Shown piece by piece: positions 42,600 to 54,155 of a DNA stretch of 64,000 bases. A model generated the notes under the pieces. The model was given only the letters and a program-made list of their open reading frames with translations. It made no database searches and was not told where the DNA came from. The translations under genes were made by a program, and so were the position numbers. This DNA comes from Lolium rigidum. Taxonomy: Eukaryota > Streptophyta > Magnoliopsida > Poales > Poaceae. The stretch lies in contig NC_061510.1 of assembly GCF_022539505.1 (NCBI RefSeq), positions 36,171,047 through 36,235,046 of the forward strand, in the 5' to 3' direction. Within the stretch, counting starts at the first letter, position 1; every line of letters begins with the position of its first letter.

Positions 42600-42858
42600 C
42601 GTTGAGAGTCTGCTTGACTGGATGTACTTTTCACCTCAGTCACCTGCTATTGGACGGTTTGGGAAGGCATTTGGTTTTTGGATGATGTGAGTTGGTGTAT
42701 TGTCACCCCCTTCATCCCTCTGTAGGTTTAGGAAGGTGGCTTCGAGTTTGATATTTTGTTTTGCTCTTGTAAGGTGTTGTGAATAATCTAATAAAAAAGC
42801 TGTGTGCATCCCTTGGATGCAGAAGCTGGGGTGATACTTCCCCCATTTCGAAAAAAAG
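42600..42858 (+). mobile_element. 3' tail of a LINE
   Basis: CTCTTGTAAGGTGTTGTGAA, TCTAATAAAAAAGCTGTGTG, CATCCCTTGGATGCAGAAGC and a final TTTCGAAAAAAA are the typical 3' end layout of cereal LINEs. Only the untranslated end is seen; the left border is approximate. Confidence 0.55.
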
Positions 42859-43059
42859 CATTACGGGCACCAAAAAGGGGACAAAAATAGGTCAAAAAGG
42901 CACGTTGTGACGTTAGATAACGGCATACATGTTTGAAACTTGAGAAGCGTGGGCATCCTTGGCCCGGGCCGGGCTTTGAGAAGCCCAAACACAGAATAGC
43001 TAATTTGAGCTTGGCCCGTTCTAGAACACTAAAACAACGGCCCTGGCCTCGGGCCCCCC

Positions 43060-43320
43060 ATGCCCAAACACATTGGCAAGGGGTTGGTAGAGCAAACAGA
43101 ACAATACGTTCGAGCGCATACTATACTATATGATGTAGCCCCGCCTAACGACGACGCTACACCATGGCCAAGGAGTCCCCCAAGTGGACCGACAACCCGA
43201 ACCCAAGCCATACACGACAAGGTGAACTCAATCCTCTCTACCCTCGAGCTCGATACAACCTTGGATGGTGTGCTACCTCATGCCTATATTTGTTGTGTCA
43301 TTAGGTGCAAACGCCGACAA
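43060..43320 (+). pseudogene. C-terminal end of a gypsy polyprotein
   Basis: Codons 43160-43310 read DATPWPRSPPSGPTTRTQAI, HDKVNSILSTLELDTTLDGV and LPHAYICCVIR. The PSGPTTRAxxxxLHDKVNS block is, from memory, the conserved end of the pol polyprotein behind integrase in Triticeae gypsy elements. The rest of the element upstream is not recognisable. The ORF continues artificially to 43830 into the LTR-like repeat. Confidence 0.55.
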
Positions 43321-44252
43321 GGACCAATAGAGGAGGAACTCCCATGGTGGTGCAAGGAACTAGAAGAAGGGAAAACAGCAAAGGAGAAGAAGGAAAGAAG
43401 AGAAAAGGAGCAAAGAGAAGAAGGAGAGAGGCCGGTACCTCCAGCCAAGAGTGGCCGGAGCCTCCGAGGTAGCCTGAGCCAGCCACCATCTAGGCCGGAG
43501 CCTCCAGTGCAACCACTGGCCGGAGCCTCCAGGCTGCCCTGGCCGGTACCTCCAGGCCTTCCTGGCCACGTCTCCATGCGGGAAGAAAAGCAGGACCGGT
43601 ACCACGGGTGGAGCCTCCACCCAGGGGCTGGCTGGAGCCTCCACCCAAGGTACTGCCCGAGGTACCGCTCGCGGTTCGGACACCCTGGATACTTTGGCCA
43701 CAAAACAGCCATTTTCCGGTACCTCGACCGGTACCTCCGGCGGAGGTACCACCCGCGCCATCCGCTCCAACTAATCTCAGCCATTGGTTCCCATCTGAAC
43801 GTCCCTTCTCTTTTTGGATGTAATTCCTAAGTTGCCCCTGCCTGAATCTGAGCTATATGTATCTCCCGTATCTCCATTTGTTAGGGTTAGACAAGATTTG
43901 GCTTAGAATAGATTTTGAGCTTTGTCTTCCTGGAACTATGTTCTTTGTATCCAAGGCACTCTTGTGAGATTTGGATTGTGTTGTGTGAGATTCTAGTGTT
44001 GCCCACTCTCTCTCTCTCACAGCTTGATTCAACTCCCATATCGGTCTCTCCGTTCGGAATTCTACCGCGTGTCTCTTCCGGGTTGATTCTATCGGCGTGG
44101 TCCATCGAGCCACGGGAGTGTAAGTCGATTGTATCGGGTTGGTGTGCGTGTGTGTTCTTCGTGTTCATCGCGTTCTTCGCTTCCCCTCTTTTCCCCTTTC
44201 GATTTCGGGTCAATTCGCGAGATCGAGCCACATCCTAGGTCTTAGACCACAT
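43321..44252 (+). mobile_element. LTR-like region with CCGGTACCTCC / CCGGAGCCTCC repeats
   Basis: A purine-only stretch (43376-43432, AAAGGAGAAGAAGGAAAGAA...) is followed by 43434-43760 with about ten copies of CCGGWRCCTCC-type motifs, then a leader-like pyrimidine-rich part and an end at AGACCACATCA (44252). Position behind a pol C-terminus suggests the 3' LTR of the same remnant. The LTR start was not located. Confidence 0.45.
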
Positions 44253-44339
44253 CACTATAGAATGTCAAAGCATCTCCAGCCGGCCTCCCCCAAATCATTC
44301 ACAAACAGCGTTGGATCCACAAACAACAACCGATCTTAA

Positions 44340-44636
44340 TCTTTTGCATAAAGATTGCCTCAGATTGTCTGGAGGTAATAAACAATCTTGATGATGGCTA
44401 TCTGGGTAGATTCAGTTCAGTAACAAGGGAGATCAAGTCAAGAGCTTCGGACTTCGCAGAGGTTGCCTTTGTGCATAAGCGAAGATTTTCCAATGTCGAG
44501 GCACATAGTTTAGCGTGCTCTTCTATTTCTCGTGATGCAGGTCGCCACGTCTGGCTAGCTCATACGCCGGATGAATTTTGTATCCTTGTGTATTTGAATG
44601 ATGAATAAAGTGGAGGCCAGTTTACCCTCAAAAAAA
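44340..44636 (+). mobile_element. 5'-truncated LINE: end of RNase H and A-tail
   Basis: Reads EIKSRASDFAEVAFVHKRRF, SNVEAHSLACSSISRDAGRH and VWLAHTPDEFCILVYLNDE with stop, followed by AATAAAGTGG and an A-run at 44629-44635. This is the C-terminal end of the plant LINE RNase H. Less than 300 bases remain. TSD not resolved. Confidence 0.75.
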
Positions 44637-44973
44637 GTGTTTGGGCGATGTGCTTTGTTCGTGCCGTGTTTGGGGGATGTCGCTACCCAGCCGCGTCCCC
44701 AAACACTGCCCCCAAACATTAAAATACTTTTTTTGTTTTGTTTTTTCATTTTTATTTGAATAAAGAGAAGAAACATTCCACAAACTAATACATAATTGGG
44801 AACGTGGCTTACACGAAGACATAATTTGGAACATGGTTTCCACAAACTAATACATAGTTTGAACCATGGTTGACACAAATATAAAACATTGAAAAATAAC
44901 TAAACGTAACTAGGCCGAATATCGAAGGTTTCGTGTGTTCGCTGCCAAGAAACAACACTCGAGGGCACACCCA

Positions 44974-45051
44974 GTCACCCAAACTAGAAAATCCAGATGG
45001 TGAGGGTGCCCTGTCACCCAAACTAGAAAATCCAGATGGTGAGGGTGCCCT
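44974..45051. repeat. Perfect 39-bp tandem duplication
   Basis: GTCACCCAAACTAGAAAATC...GAGGGTGCCCT at 44974-45012 is repeated without change at 45013-45051. An AAACAACACTCG motif also lies on both sides (44950 and 45110 regions). Confidence 0.95.
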
Positions 45052-45121
45052 GTTGGTTCTTCCGAGGAAGAACAATCAGAAACCTCCGTGCATATTTTCG
45101 TTGGCGGAGAAACAACACTCG

Positions 45122-45598
45122 TTAGTCGTCGTCCTCCTCGGCGTTGTCGCCGTGGTAGTGCCGGCGGCAACGCGTCTCATCGAACACCTTGACGCCCATA
45201 TCCCTCTCGCCAAAGTAGGAGAACAAGAGGATGAAGCCAGCTTGCAGGCGGTGGTAGCGCGCGAACTTCTCCCAGCCGATGTGGAGGTACATCTTGCTGT
45301 GTGCGTCGTAGATCACGTCGACGATCCACCGGCAGTAGCCGTAGACAGCCTCCCGCAGATGCAGCGAGCCAGGGCGCCCGTCGCCAGCGACGAAATCAGC
45401 GAAGGCATCCGGCAGCCTCTGGATGGCGTGTGGGTCGCCCTTGAGGACGACGATGAACTCGATCAACATGGGCCCCTCCTCATCCTACATGTCCGACGAT
45501 GAAGACGACGGCGTCACAGGCGATGGCGAGCGTGCAACTCTGCCGCGGCCACGAGCGCGACAACGGCCGCGAGCTCGGCCTGCGCCTCTACCAGCCAT
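45122..45598 (-). pseudogene. B3 DNA-binding domain protein with in-frame TAG
   Basis: Minus strand, ATG at 45598, 159 codons to the TAA at 45124-45122. N-terminus is Arg/Gly-rich (MAGRGAGRARGRCRARGRGR). Residue ~38 is a TAG (45485-45487) that splits the frame; a second ATG at 45469 could restart. The remainder shows the B3 fold signature: LPDAFADFV start, CRWIVDVIYD, MYLHIGWEKFARYHRL, GFILLFSYFGERDMGVKVFD, and an acidic tail EEDDD. B3 proteins of the REM type are plant nuclear DNA-binding factors. The gene is shorter than typical REM proteins (one domain). It has its own TATA box at 45685-45695 and appears carried by a Harbinger-like element. Confidence 0.8.
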
Positions 45599-45682
45599 GG
45601 CGTTGACTCTTGAGATGGTGGCGGCTAGGGTTGGGGAAGAGAGGCGCTAGAGTTTGTGTGTGAGAGGGACGATGAGAGGCGA

Positions 45683-45697
45683 CCCTTTTTATAGGCC
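45683..45697 (-). promoter_or_regulatory. TATA box of the B3 gene
   Basis: On the minus strand CCTATAAAAAGGGTC, about 90 bases upstream of the B3 ATG with a pyrimidine-rich leader between. The gypsy element at 45722 inserted only ~25 bases further upstream, so its 5' LTR now abuts this promoter. Confidence 0.6.
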
Positions 45698-45721
45698 GGA
45701 GGGAGGCGGGGGAGCGGTGGC

Positions 45722-47150
45722 TGATACGTCCCAAACGTATCTATAATTTCTTATGTTCCATGCTACTTTTATGATGATACTTACATGTTTTATACACACT
45801 TTACATCGTTTTGATGCGTTTTCCGGAACTAACCTATTGACGAGATGCCGAAGTGTCAGTTCCTGTTTTCTGCTGTTTTTGGTTTCAGAAATCCTAGTAA
45901 GGAAATATTCTCGGAATCGGACGAAATCAATGCCCAGCACCTTATTTTTCCGGAAGGTTCCAGAGCATCGAAGAAGTACCGGAGAGGAGCCAGGGGGGCC
46001 CCACACGCCAGGGCGGCGCGGCCAAGGGGTGGGGCGCGCCCCCCTAGTGTGTGGGCCCACCAGGGCCCCTCCGAGGCTCCCCTTCCGCCTACTTAAGGTC
46101 TCCGTCGCGAAAACCCTATCCCGATTGACGAAACCCGAGAAAACCTTCCGCAGCCGCCGCCATCGCGAAACTCCAATTCGGGGGACAAAGTCTCTGTTCC
46201 GCACCCTGCCGGGACGGGGAATTGCCCCCGGAGTCGTCTCCACCGCCATCTCCATCGCCATCTTCACCGCCATCGCTGTCTCCATGATGAGGAGGGAGTA
46301 ATTCATCCCCGGGCTGAGGGCTCGCCGTAGCTATGTGGTTCATCTCTCTCTTTGTGATCTAGTTGAATATCATCTATGTGCTACTCTAGTGATGTTATTA
46401 AAGTAGACTATTCCTCCTCCATGGTGTAAAGGTGACAGTGTGTGCATCGTGTAGTACTTGGCGTAGTTTATGATTGTGATCTCTTGTAGATTATGAAGTT
46501 AACTATTACTATGATGGTATTGATGCAATTTATTCCCCCTTTCATAGTCTGTCGATGACGGTGTGCATGCTATGTTAGTTCTCGGTGTGATTGCGTTGGT
46601 CTATCATGCACTCTAAGGTTATTTAAATATGAATATCGAATGTTGTGGAGCTTGTTAACTCCGGCATTGAGGTGCTCTTGTAGCCCTACACAATTAGTGG
46701 TGTTCATCATCCAACAAGAGAGTGTAGAGTGGTTTTATTATGTGATCAATGTTGAGAGTGTCCACTAGTGAAAGTAGGATCCCTAGGCCTTGTTTCTAAG
46801 CATCGAATCTCCGTTTATTTACTGTTCTATTGCATGTTTACTCGCTGCCATATTTTATTCAGATTGCTATTACCACTCATATACATCCATACTACTTGTA
46901 TTTCACTATCTCTTCGCTGAACTAGTGCACCTATACATCTAACAAGTGTATTAGGTGTGTTGGGGACACAAGAGACTTCTTGTATCGTGATTGCAGGGGT
47001 TGCTTGAGAGGGATATCTTTGACCTCTTCCTCCCTGAGTTCGATAAACCTTGGGTGATCCACTTAAGGGAAAACTTGCTGCCGTTCTACAAACCTCTCGC
47101 TCTTGGAGGCCCAACACTGTCTACAAGAATAGAAGCACCCGTAGACATCA
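45722..47150 (+). repeat. 5' LTR, 1429 bp
   Basis: TGATACGTCCCAAACGTATC ... ACCCGTAGACATCA. Contains ACTTAAGG/CTACTTAAGGTC near 46090 as leader-like region. Nearly identical to the 3' LTR apart from single substitutions and a ~14-base stretch (TCCTAGTAAGGAAA region near 45893) missing in the 3' copy. Confidence 0.95.
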
Positions 47151-47160
47151 AGCACTTTTC

Positions 47161-47178
47161 TGGCGCCGTTGCCGGGGA
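47161..47178 (+). promoter_or_regulatory. Primer-binding site complementary to tRNA-Asp
   Basis: TGGCGCCGTTGCCGGGG begins ten bases after the 5' LTR and is complementary to the 3' end of plant tRNA-Asp (…CCCCGGCAACGGCGCCA). This fixes the orientation of the element. Confidence 0.85.
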
Positions 47179-47323
47179 GGAAAGGCAAAAGGTACTCATA
47201 CTCCGATCCCAGGTAACTAAGTACTTTTCTGTTGCCGTTGTGTGTGTGCTCGAAGCTATTTCCTTTAGATCCTGCAATTGCATCTTTTTGTTTCTTGTTT
47301 TTATTTTTCGCTAGTTAGGCATA

Positions 47324-49960
47324 ATGGAAAACAACAATGAGCTTTTTAATCTATTTCCTGAGTTAAGATATGAATTGTTTGATGCGAAAATTAAAAAACC
47401 TATGGAACCTTATCTCGCATGATAGTAGCAATGTTATTAGTATGAATGCAATTATCGCTAATGCTATGGAAAAGTCTAAGCTTGGGGAAGCTAGTTTATA
47501 TAAAAATAATCTTTTTTGCTCCTCAGCTTTGGAAGAAATATTTTACCCTGATAATGCTTTATCTCCCATATGCGATAACTCTAATGATGCTTCTGATATT
47601 TTAAATCCATCTCGCTGAAAGTATTCCGTATAAAATACCTATGAAAATTATTGAACGTGTTATAGATAACCGCTATGAAGGGGATGGAACCGTCCATCCC
47701 GGAGATCATTTACTCGTTTTTGCATGAATTATGCGGGTTATTCAAGGGTGCGAGTATCTCTATGGATGAAGTGAAGAAGAAACTATTCTCTATGTCGTTG
47801 TCTGGTAAAGCGGCGCATTGGTACAAACTGCTGAAGGATGGGCATTCTCTTGATTGGAAGGATATTGTGCCTCTATTTTACTCTAAATTCTATCCTCCAA
47901 GTGAAATTCACAAAGACCGGAACCGCATATATAATTTCTGGCCTCATGATGGAGAGAGTATTGCCCAAGCATGGGGAGATTGAAGTCTTTAATGCTCAAA
48001 TGCCCCAATCATGAGCTTCCTGGTTATATCATCATTGATAATTTCTATGCAAGACTTTCTTTTCAAGATAAAACCTTGCTGGATACTACTTGTTCTGGAT
48101 CATTTACACGCAATGAAGAAGAGTTTAAAAGGGACCTTCTTGATCGGATTCAGGAGAACACTCGAAGGATGGGAGAACAACAAAGGTAAAGAGTCAGGTA
48201 TAAATTATGATTATGAATGCATTGAAACTTTTATGGATACTGATAAAATTCGAAGTATGAGTGCTACTTATGGTCTTGACTCTCAAGTTGTCGCAAATAT
48301 TTATAAAGCTTTTGCCTCTCATTTTGAATTGCCTAGGAAGAATTTTGATAAGTATCATGAACCTTTTAAAGACACTTGCATGAAGGATAAAACTGTTATT
48401 AATGATTGCAATGAACATGCCCAAACTTCTGTTTCTTATAAGCATGTTAATTTTTGTGGAATGCATAGACCATGTGGAATTAATCAAATCGAAGATGAAT
48501 ATTGTATCCACCATATGAATGAAAAAACTAGAAAGTGGTCTAAGGCTCTAGATGATCTTGGTAAAAAGGTTTGTGCCATCTATCCTTTTATTTGCGAACT
48601 TTGCCATAGAGTGGGTCATTTTAATTTTCAATGCTCCTCCAATGATAATTCGAACCCCATAAGTGCTGCAAATTTGTATTGTGATGAAGAAATCACTCCT
48701 AATCAGCATGAGGAACTTACTTTATTTTTGTGGTGTGAAGAGTTATCAAGAAAAATCTCTTTGTTGCATATGAGTGATCTTGATATTGATGATTTCCTAC
48801 GTGGGTGTTTTTCTTATTGCATTGATGATCGCCATACAAATACTTACATACAAAATATTTTAGAAGATGAAAATTTGCCAAAATATGATAGGACCGCTGT
48901 GTGTTTTGAACTTATTAATGAAAAGGAGGAATCCTCCCAAGTTTCTTCTATTGTTTCTGGAAACAGATCAGGTTATGTGGAGGAGCCCCTCATCAAGCCT
49001 CTCCCCGCTAAAGAAGGGAACGAGGAGAAAGAGGTAACGGCATATCCCCGTGTGTATGAGATAACGATAGGTAACCGTAAGTATGTTGCTCCTAATGATT
49101 ATTATGATAATGAATCTGAGTACAATGGTCTTCCTATGCCCTTTACCTACATTAGTGATCATGATTTGAAAGAGCACACTACTTTTGATATTGGAAATCT
49201 CTGGGAAACTAATTCTGAAAATGATGATGTTAATAATTGCCATAGTATCAGTACTATCCATGCTTCCTCCCATAATGATATAGAATGCTCTAAGCTTGGG
49301 GATGAGGTGTTTGAAAATCCTTTTGCTACTGATCATTATATGTTTGATACATCTCCTTCTAGTAACAACGATGGTATGGTCACAGATGAGCATACTGTGA
49401 AACATAACTATTCTATTTCTTATGATGACACTATGCCTCCAATCTTTGATGATTATTATAAAGAATGCTATGATATAGGTTATAACTATCCTTATGGAAC
49501 TTGTCATAGTTATGATTGGATTGCTAAAAACAATTCCCTTAATATGCAACTTGTTTACCATGTTCAAATTCTTGATAATAATCTTGCTCCAATTACTATT
49601 AATGAGAAGAACTCTTCTTATGCCAAAATTAATGATACTTTTATGCATATGAACCATGGTAAGAATGTTTTAAGTGATGGGTATATTGTGGATTTCATCA
49701 ATGATGCTACTGAAAGTTATTATGAGAGAGGGAAACACGGTTATATGCGTCTTAATAATATTAAGTTTCCCCTCTCTATGTTGAGAATCTTGAAGTTACT
49801 CGTGTTTTATCTTCCTATGCTTGTCATTTTGTTCTTCATGAATTCATTTGTGTACAAGATTCCTATGCATAGGAAGTGGGTTAGACTTAAATGTGTTTTG
49901 AATTTGCTTCTTGATGCTCTCTTTTGCTTCAACTCCTATTTCTTGCGAGTGCATCATTAA
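47324..49960 (+). pseudogene. Gypsy gag with zinc knuckle and hydrophobic C-terminal tail, frameshifted
   Basis: Starts at ATG 47324 (MENNNELFNLFPELRYELFD). Breaks: a stop near 47420, changes of frame near 47640, 47975 and 48175. Gag core: SMSLSGKAAHWYKLLKDGHS, DIVPLFYSKFYPPSEIHKDR, then GRLKSLMLKCPNHELPG. A long middle part follows without known domain apart from one CCHC knuckle, CELCHRVGHFNFQC (C-x2-C-x4-H-x4-C, ~48595-48637). From about 48180 to 49960 the frame is open for nearly 600 codons, which ends with the segment YYERGKHGYM, a hydrophobic stretch LKLLVFYLPMLVILFFMNSF, then KIPMHRKWVRLKCVLNLLLD and FLRVHH. That tail is shared with 7815-8429. No polymerase domains follow. Confidence 0.82.
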
Positions 49961-52900
49961 AACTGCTGAGCCCATCTTAATGGCTATAAAAAAAGCACTT
50001 CTTGGGAGATAACCCATGTATTATTTTACTACAGTACTTTTGTTTTATATTTGAGTCTTAGAAGTTATTACTACTGTAGCAACCTCTCCTTATCTTATTT
50101 TATTGCATTTGTTGTGCCAAGCAAAGTCTTTGATAGTAAGGTTCATACTAGATTTGGATTACTGCGCAGAAACAGATTTCTTGCTGTCACGAATTTGGGT
50201 ATGATTCTCTGTAGGTAACTCATAAAAAGCTGCCAATTTACGTGCGTGATCCTCAGATATGTACGCAACTTTCATTCAATTTGGACATTTTAATCTGAGC
50301 AAGTCTTGTTAGCTTTAATCTTGATTCATGTATCTGCATTTTTAGTTTTGTAGCATGTAGTTCAAGTACTAGGATTTGTAGGCCGTTGAAGTTCCAACCG
50401 AGCGCATCAATGGCGAGATGCCGAGTTGCCGTTGTGTGATACAGGGTGCTTGGCGAGATGCCGTGGTGCTGTGCGATACAGTACCGCCGTGTGAAGTGGC
50501 ATGGCTCGTGGACGAAGGAGAACGACGGTCTGCATGGTCCAGTGTCAGCCGAGTGAATCGGTGGTCATTTTGTTTAGTTCGTTAGCTGCATGTGTGGCCG
50601 GCTCTGTTAGATCCTAGAGCGATTCTAGGAGAAGTGGGTTAGCTTGTGCGTGGAGTTGTTAGTTAGCTCGTGCCTGGTCAAGTAGTGGTAGTGGCCGGCG
50701 TGGTGCGTGTAGGTGAGTGCACAAGTAGTGGAGTTAGTGGGTGATGGAGCGTGGCTCATGGCCGGCCTATATAAGGCATGTAATCAGTAATGTTTCAGTT
50801 TGAGAGGTTAAGGAGTTGAGAAAAGGTGGGCTGTGAGAGGCAGCCACCGCCAAAAACACTTGTGTCTCCATTGCTATTTCTATGAGAGTTTAGAGGTAGC
50901 TAAAGGTAGAAGAAAGGGAGCTGCGAGATGCAGCTCCTACATATGGTATCAGAGCGAGAAGATCTTGGAGACCTACGGCGACGGCGGCGTGATGCTGCTG
51001 AAGCCGACAACGGCGGTGGTGGCGGAGGACTCCATGCGAAGTGGAGGCTGGCGGCGCGAGTTGGAGCTTGCCGGCGTGATGCCGCTTGCAGGCGGACGTG
51101 GTGCGACGCCGCGATGAGGCAACGGTGGTGTGATGCTGCGGCAACAAGGCGACGGTGTGATGCCGTCACGAGGAGACGACGTCGGCGACGAGCTGACTTC
51201 TCGTTGAAGATGCGGCAAAATTAGAGAATCAAGATTAGGGGGTGATTGTTAGCTTTAATCTTGATTCATGTATCTGCATTTTTAGTTTTGTAGCATGTAG
51301 TTCAAGTACTAGGATTTGTAGGCCGTTGAAGTTCCAACCGAGCGCATCAATGGCGAGATGCCGAGTTGCCGCTGTGTGATACGAGGTGCTTGGCGAGATG
51401 CCGTGGTGTCTGTGCGATACGAGCACCGCCGTGTGAAGCGGCATGGCTCGTGGACGAAGGAGAACGACGGTCCGCATGGTCCGGTGTCGGCCGAGTGAAT
51501 CGGTGGTCATTTTGTTTAGTTCGTTAGTCGCATGTGTGGCCGGCTCTGTTAGATCCTAGAGCGATTCTAGGAGAAGTGGGTTAGCTTGTGCGTGGAGTTG
51601 TTAGTTAGCTCGTGCCTGGTCAAGTAGTGGTAGTGGCCGACGTGGTGCGTGTAGGTGAGTGCACAAGTAGTGGAGTTAGTGGGTGATGGAGCGTGGCTCA
51701 TGGCCGGCCTATATAAGGCATGCAATCAGTAATGTTTCAGTTTGAGAGATTAAGGAGTTGAGAAAAGGTGGGCTGTGAGAGGCAGCCACCGCCAAAAACA
51801 CTTGTGTCTCCATTGCTATTTCTATGAGAGTTTAGAGGTAGCTAAAGGTAGAAGAAAGGGAGCTGCGAGATGCAACTCCTACAAGTCTGGTGCCTCTATA
51901 AAATTCGTCTTTACGGACTGTTCTGTTTTGACAGATTCTGCCTTTTATTTCGCATTGCCTCTTTTGTTGTGTTGGATGGATTTCTTTGTTCCATTAACTT
52001 CCAGTAGCTTTGAGCAATGTCCAGAAGTGTTAAGAATGATTGTGTCACCTCTGAACATGTGAATTTTTCATTATGCACTAACCCTCTAATGAGTTTGTTT
52101 TGAGTTTGGTGTGGAGGAAGTTTTCAAGGGTCAAGAGAGGAGGATGATACAATATGATCAAGAAGAGTGAAGAGTCTAAGCTTGGGGATGCCCCCGTGGT
52201 TCATCCCTGCATATTTCAAGAAGACTCAAGCATCTAAGCTTGGGGATGCCCAAGGCATCCCCTTCTTCATCGACAAATTATCAGGTTTCTTCTCTTGAAA
52301 CTATATTTTTATTCCGTCACATCTTATGTGCTTTACTTGGAGCGTCTTTATGTTCTTGTTTTTGTTTTGTTTGAATAAAATTGGATCCTAGCATTCATTG
52401 TGTGGGAGAGAGACACGCTCCGCTATTGCATATGAACACATGTGTTCTTCGCTTTATCTTTAATGTTCATGGCAAAGGTTGAAACTGCTTCGTTAATTGT
52501 TATATGGTTGGAAACGGAAAATGCCGCATGTGGTAAATGGTATAATGTCTTGAATAATTCGATACTTGGAAATTGTTGTGCTCATATAGATCATGTTTAA
52601 GCTCTTGCATCATGTACTTTGTACCCATTAATGAAGAACTACATAGAGCTTGTTAAAATTTGGTTTGCATGATTAGTTTCTCTAGAGTCTAGATATTTTC
52701 TGGGTTAAGGTGTTTGAACAACAAGGAGACGATGTAAAGTCTTATAATGCTTGCAATATGTTCATATGTAAGCTTTGCTGCACCGTTTTATACTTGAGTT
52801 TGCTTCAAACAACCTTGCTAGCCTAGCCTTGTATTGAGAGGAATTCTTCTCGTGCATCCAAATCCTTGAGCCAAATACTATGCCATTTGTGTCCACCATA

Positions 52901-54155
52901 CCTACCTACCACATGGTATTTCCCTGCCATTCCAAAGTAAATTACTTGAGTGCTACCTTTAAAAAAATTATCCTTTGTCTTTGCAATATATAGCTCATGG
53001 GACAAATAGCCTTAAAAACTATTGTGGTGAAGAATATGTACTTATGTGTCTTATTTCTTAATAAGTTGCTTGTTGAGCGGTAACCATGTTTCTGGGGACG
53101 CCATCAACTTTTACACCTTTGTTGAATATCATGTGAGTTGCTATGCATGTTCGTTTTGTCTGAAGTAAGAGCGATTTTCATGATCAAATGGTTTGAGTAT
53201 GCATACTGTTAGAGAAGAACATTGGGCCGCTAACTAAAGCCATGATTCATGGTGGAAGTTTCAGTGTGGACAACTAATCCTCAATCTCTTATGAGAATTT
53301 TAACTGTTGAATGCTTATGTATTAAAGAGGAGTCCATTATCTGTTGTCTATGTTGTCCCGGTATGGATGTCTAAGTTGAGAATAATCAAAAGCGAGAAAT
53401 CCAATGCGAGCTTTCTCCTTAGACATTTGTACAGGCGGCATAGAGGTACCCCTTTGTGACACTTAGTTGAAACATATGCTATGCAATGATAATCCGTGTT
53501 AATCCAAGCTAATTAGGACAAGGTGCGAGCACTATTGGTATACTATGCATGAGGCTTGCAACTTATAGGACATCTTATACATAACACATATGCTTTATTA
53601 CTACCATTGATAAAATTGTTTCTTGTTTTCAAAATAAAAAGCTCTAGCATAAATATAGTAATCAATGCTTCCCTCTACGAATGGCCATTCTTTTACTTTA
53701 TGTTGAGTCAGTTTACCTATTCCTTCTATCTTAGAAGCAAACATTTGTGTAAACTATGTGCATTGATTCTTACATGCATGTTTACTTATTGCACTTGTTA
53801 TATTGCTTTATGTTGACAATTATCCATGAGATATACATGTTGAAGTTGAAAGCAACCGCTGAAACTTAATCATCCTTTGTGTTGCTTCAATGCCTTTACT
53901 AAGAATTTATTGCTTTATGAGTAACTCTTATGCAAGACTTATTGATGCTTGTCTTGAAAGTATTATTCATGAAAAGTCTTTGTTATATGGTTCATTTGTT
54001 TACTCATTGTCTTTACCATTGCTTCGAATCGCTGCATTCATCTCATATGCTTTACAATAGTATTGATCAAGATTATGATAGCATGTCACTTAAGAAATTA
54101 TCTTTGTTATCGTTTACCTACTCGAGGGCGAGTAGGAACTAAGCTTAGGGATGCT
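49961..54155 (+). other. Non-coding internal 3' region of the gypsy element with purine tracts
   Basis: Apart from the nested short LTR element (50307-51883) there is no supported gene in these 4.2 kb. AAGCTTGGGGATGCCC occurs at about 52178-52193 and again at 52238-52253, and the functional-looking tract AAGCTTAGGGATGCT is at 54141-54155 directly before the 3' LTR. Confidence 0.7.
50307..51883 (+). mobile_element. Short non-autonomous LTR element with tRNA-Met primer site, TSD AGTCT
   Basis: Direct repeats 50307-50941 (635 bp) and 51247-51883 (637 bp), both TGTTAGCTTTAATCTTGATT ... CTCCTACA, are its LTRs. TSD AGTCT is exact at 50302-50306 and 51884-51888. TGGTATCAGAGC at 50944-50955, directly after the 5' LTR, is the initiator tRNA-Met site used by copia elements; AGATTAGGGGGTGAT before 51247 is the purine tract. 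The internal part is only 305 bp (GC-rich, 50942-51246) without gag or pol. LTRs carry a TATATAAGGC promoter motif (~50768 and 51710). A TRIM-like or deletion-type copia derivative, nested in the gypsy element. Confidence 0.95.

Noticed and set aside
43060..43830. 256-codon ORF as one host protein
   Set aside because: The first part is the end of a gypsy polyprotein and the second part translates CCGGTACCTCC repeats of an LTR-like region.
45689..46306. 205-codon minus ORF as a gene
   Set aside because: It lies entirely antisense within the gypsy 5' LTR; a similar open stretch occurs in the 3' LTR and in other LTRs of the group.
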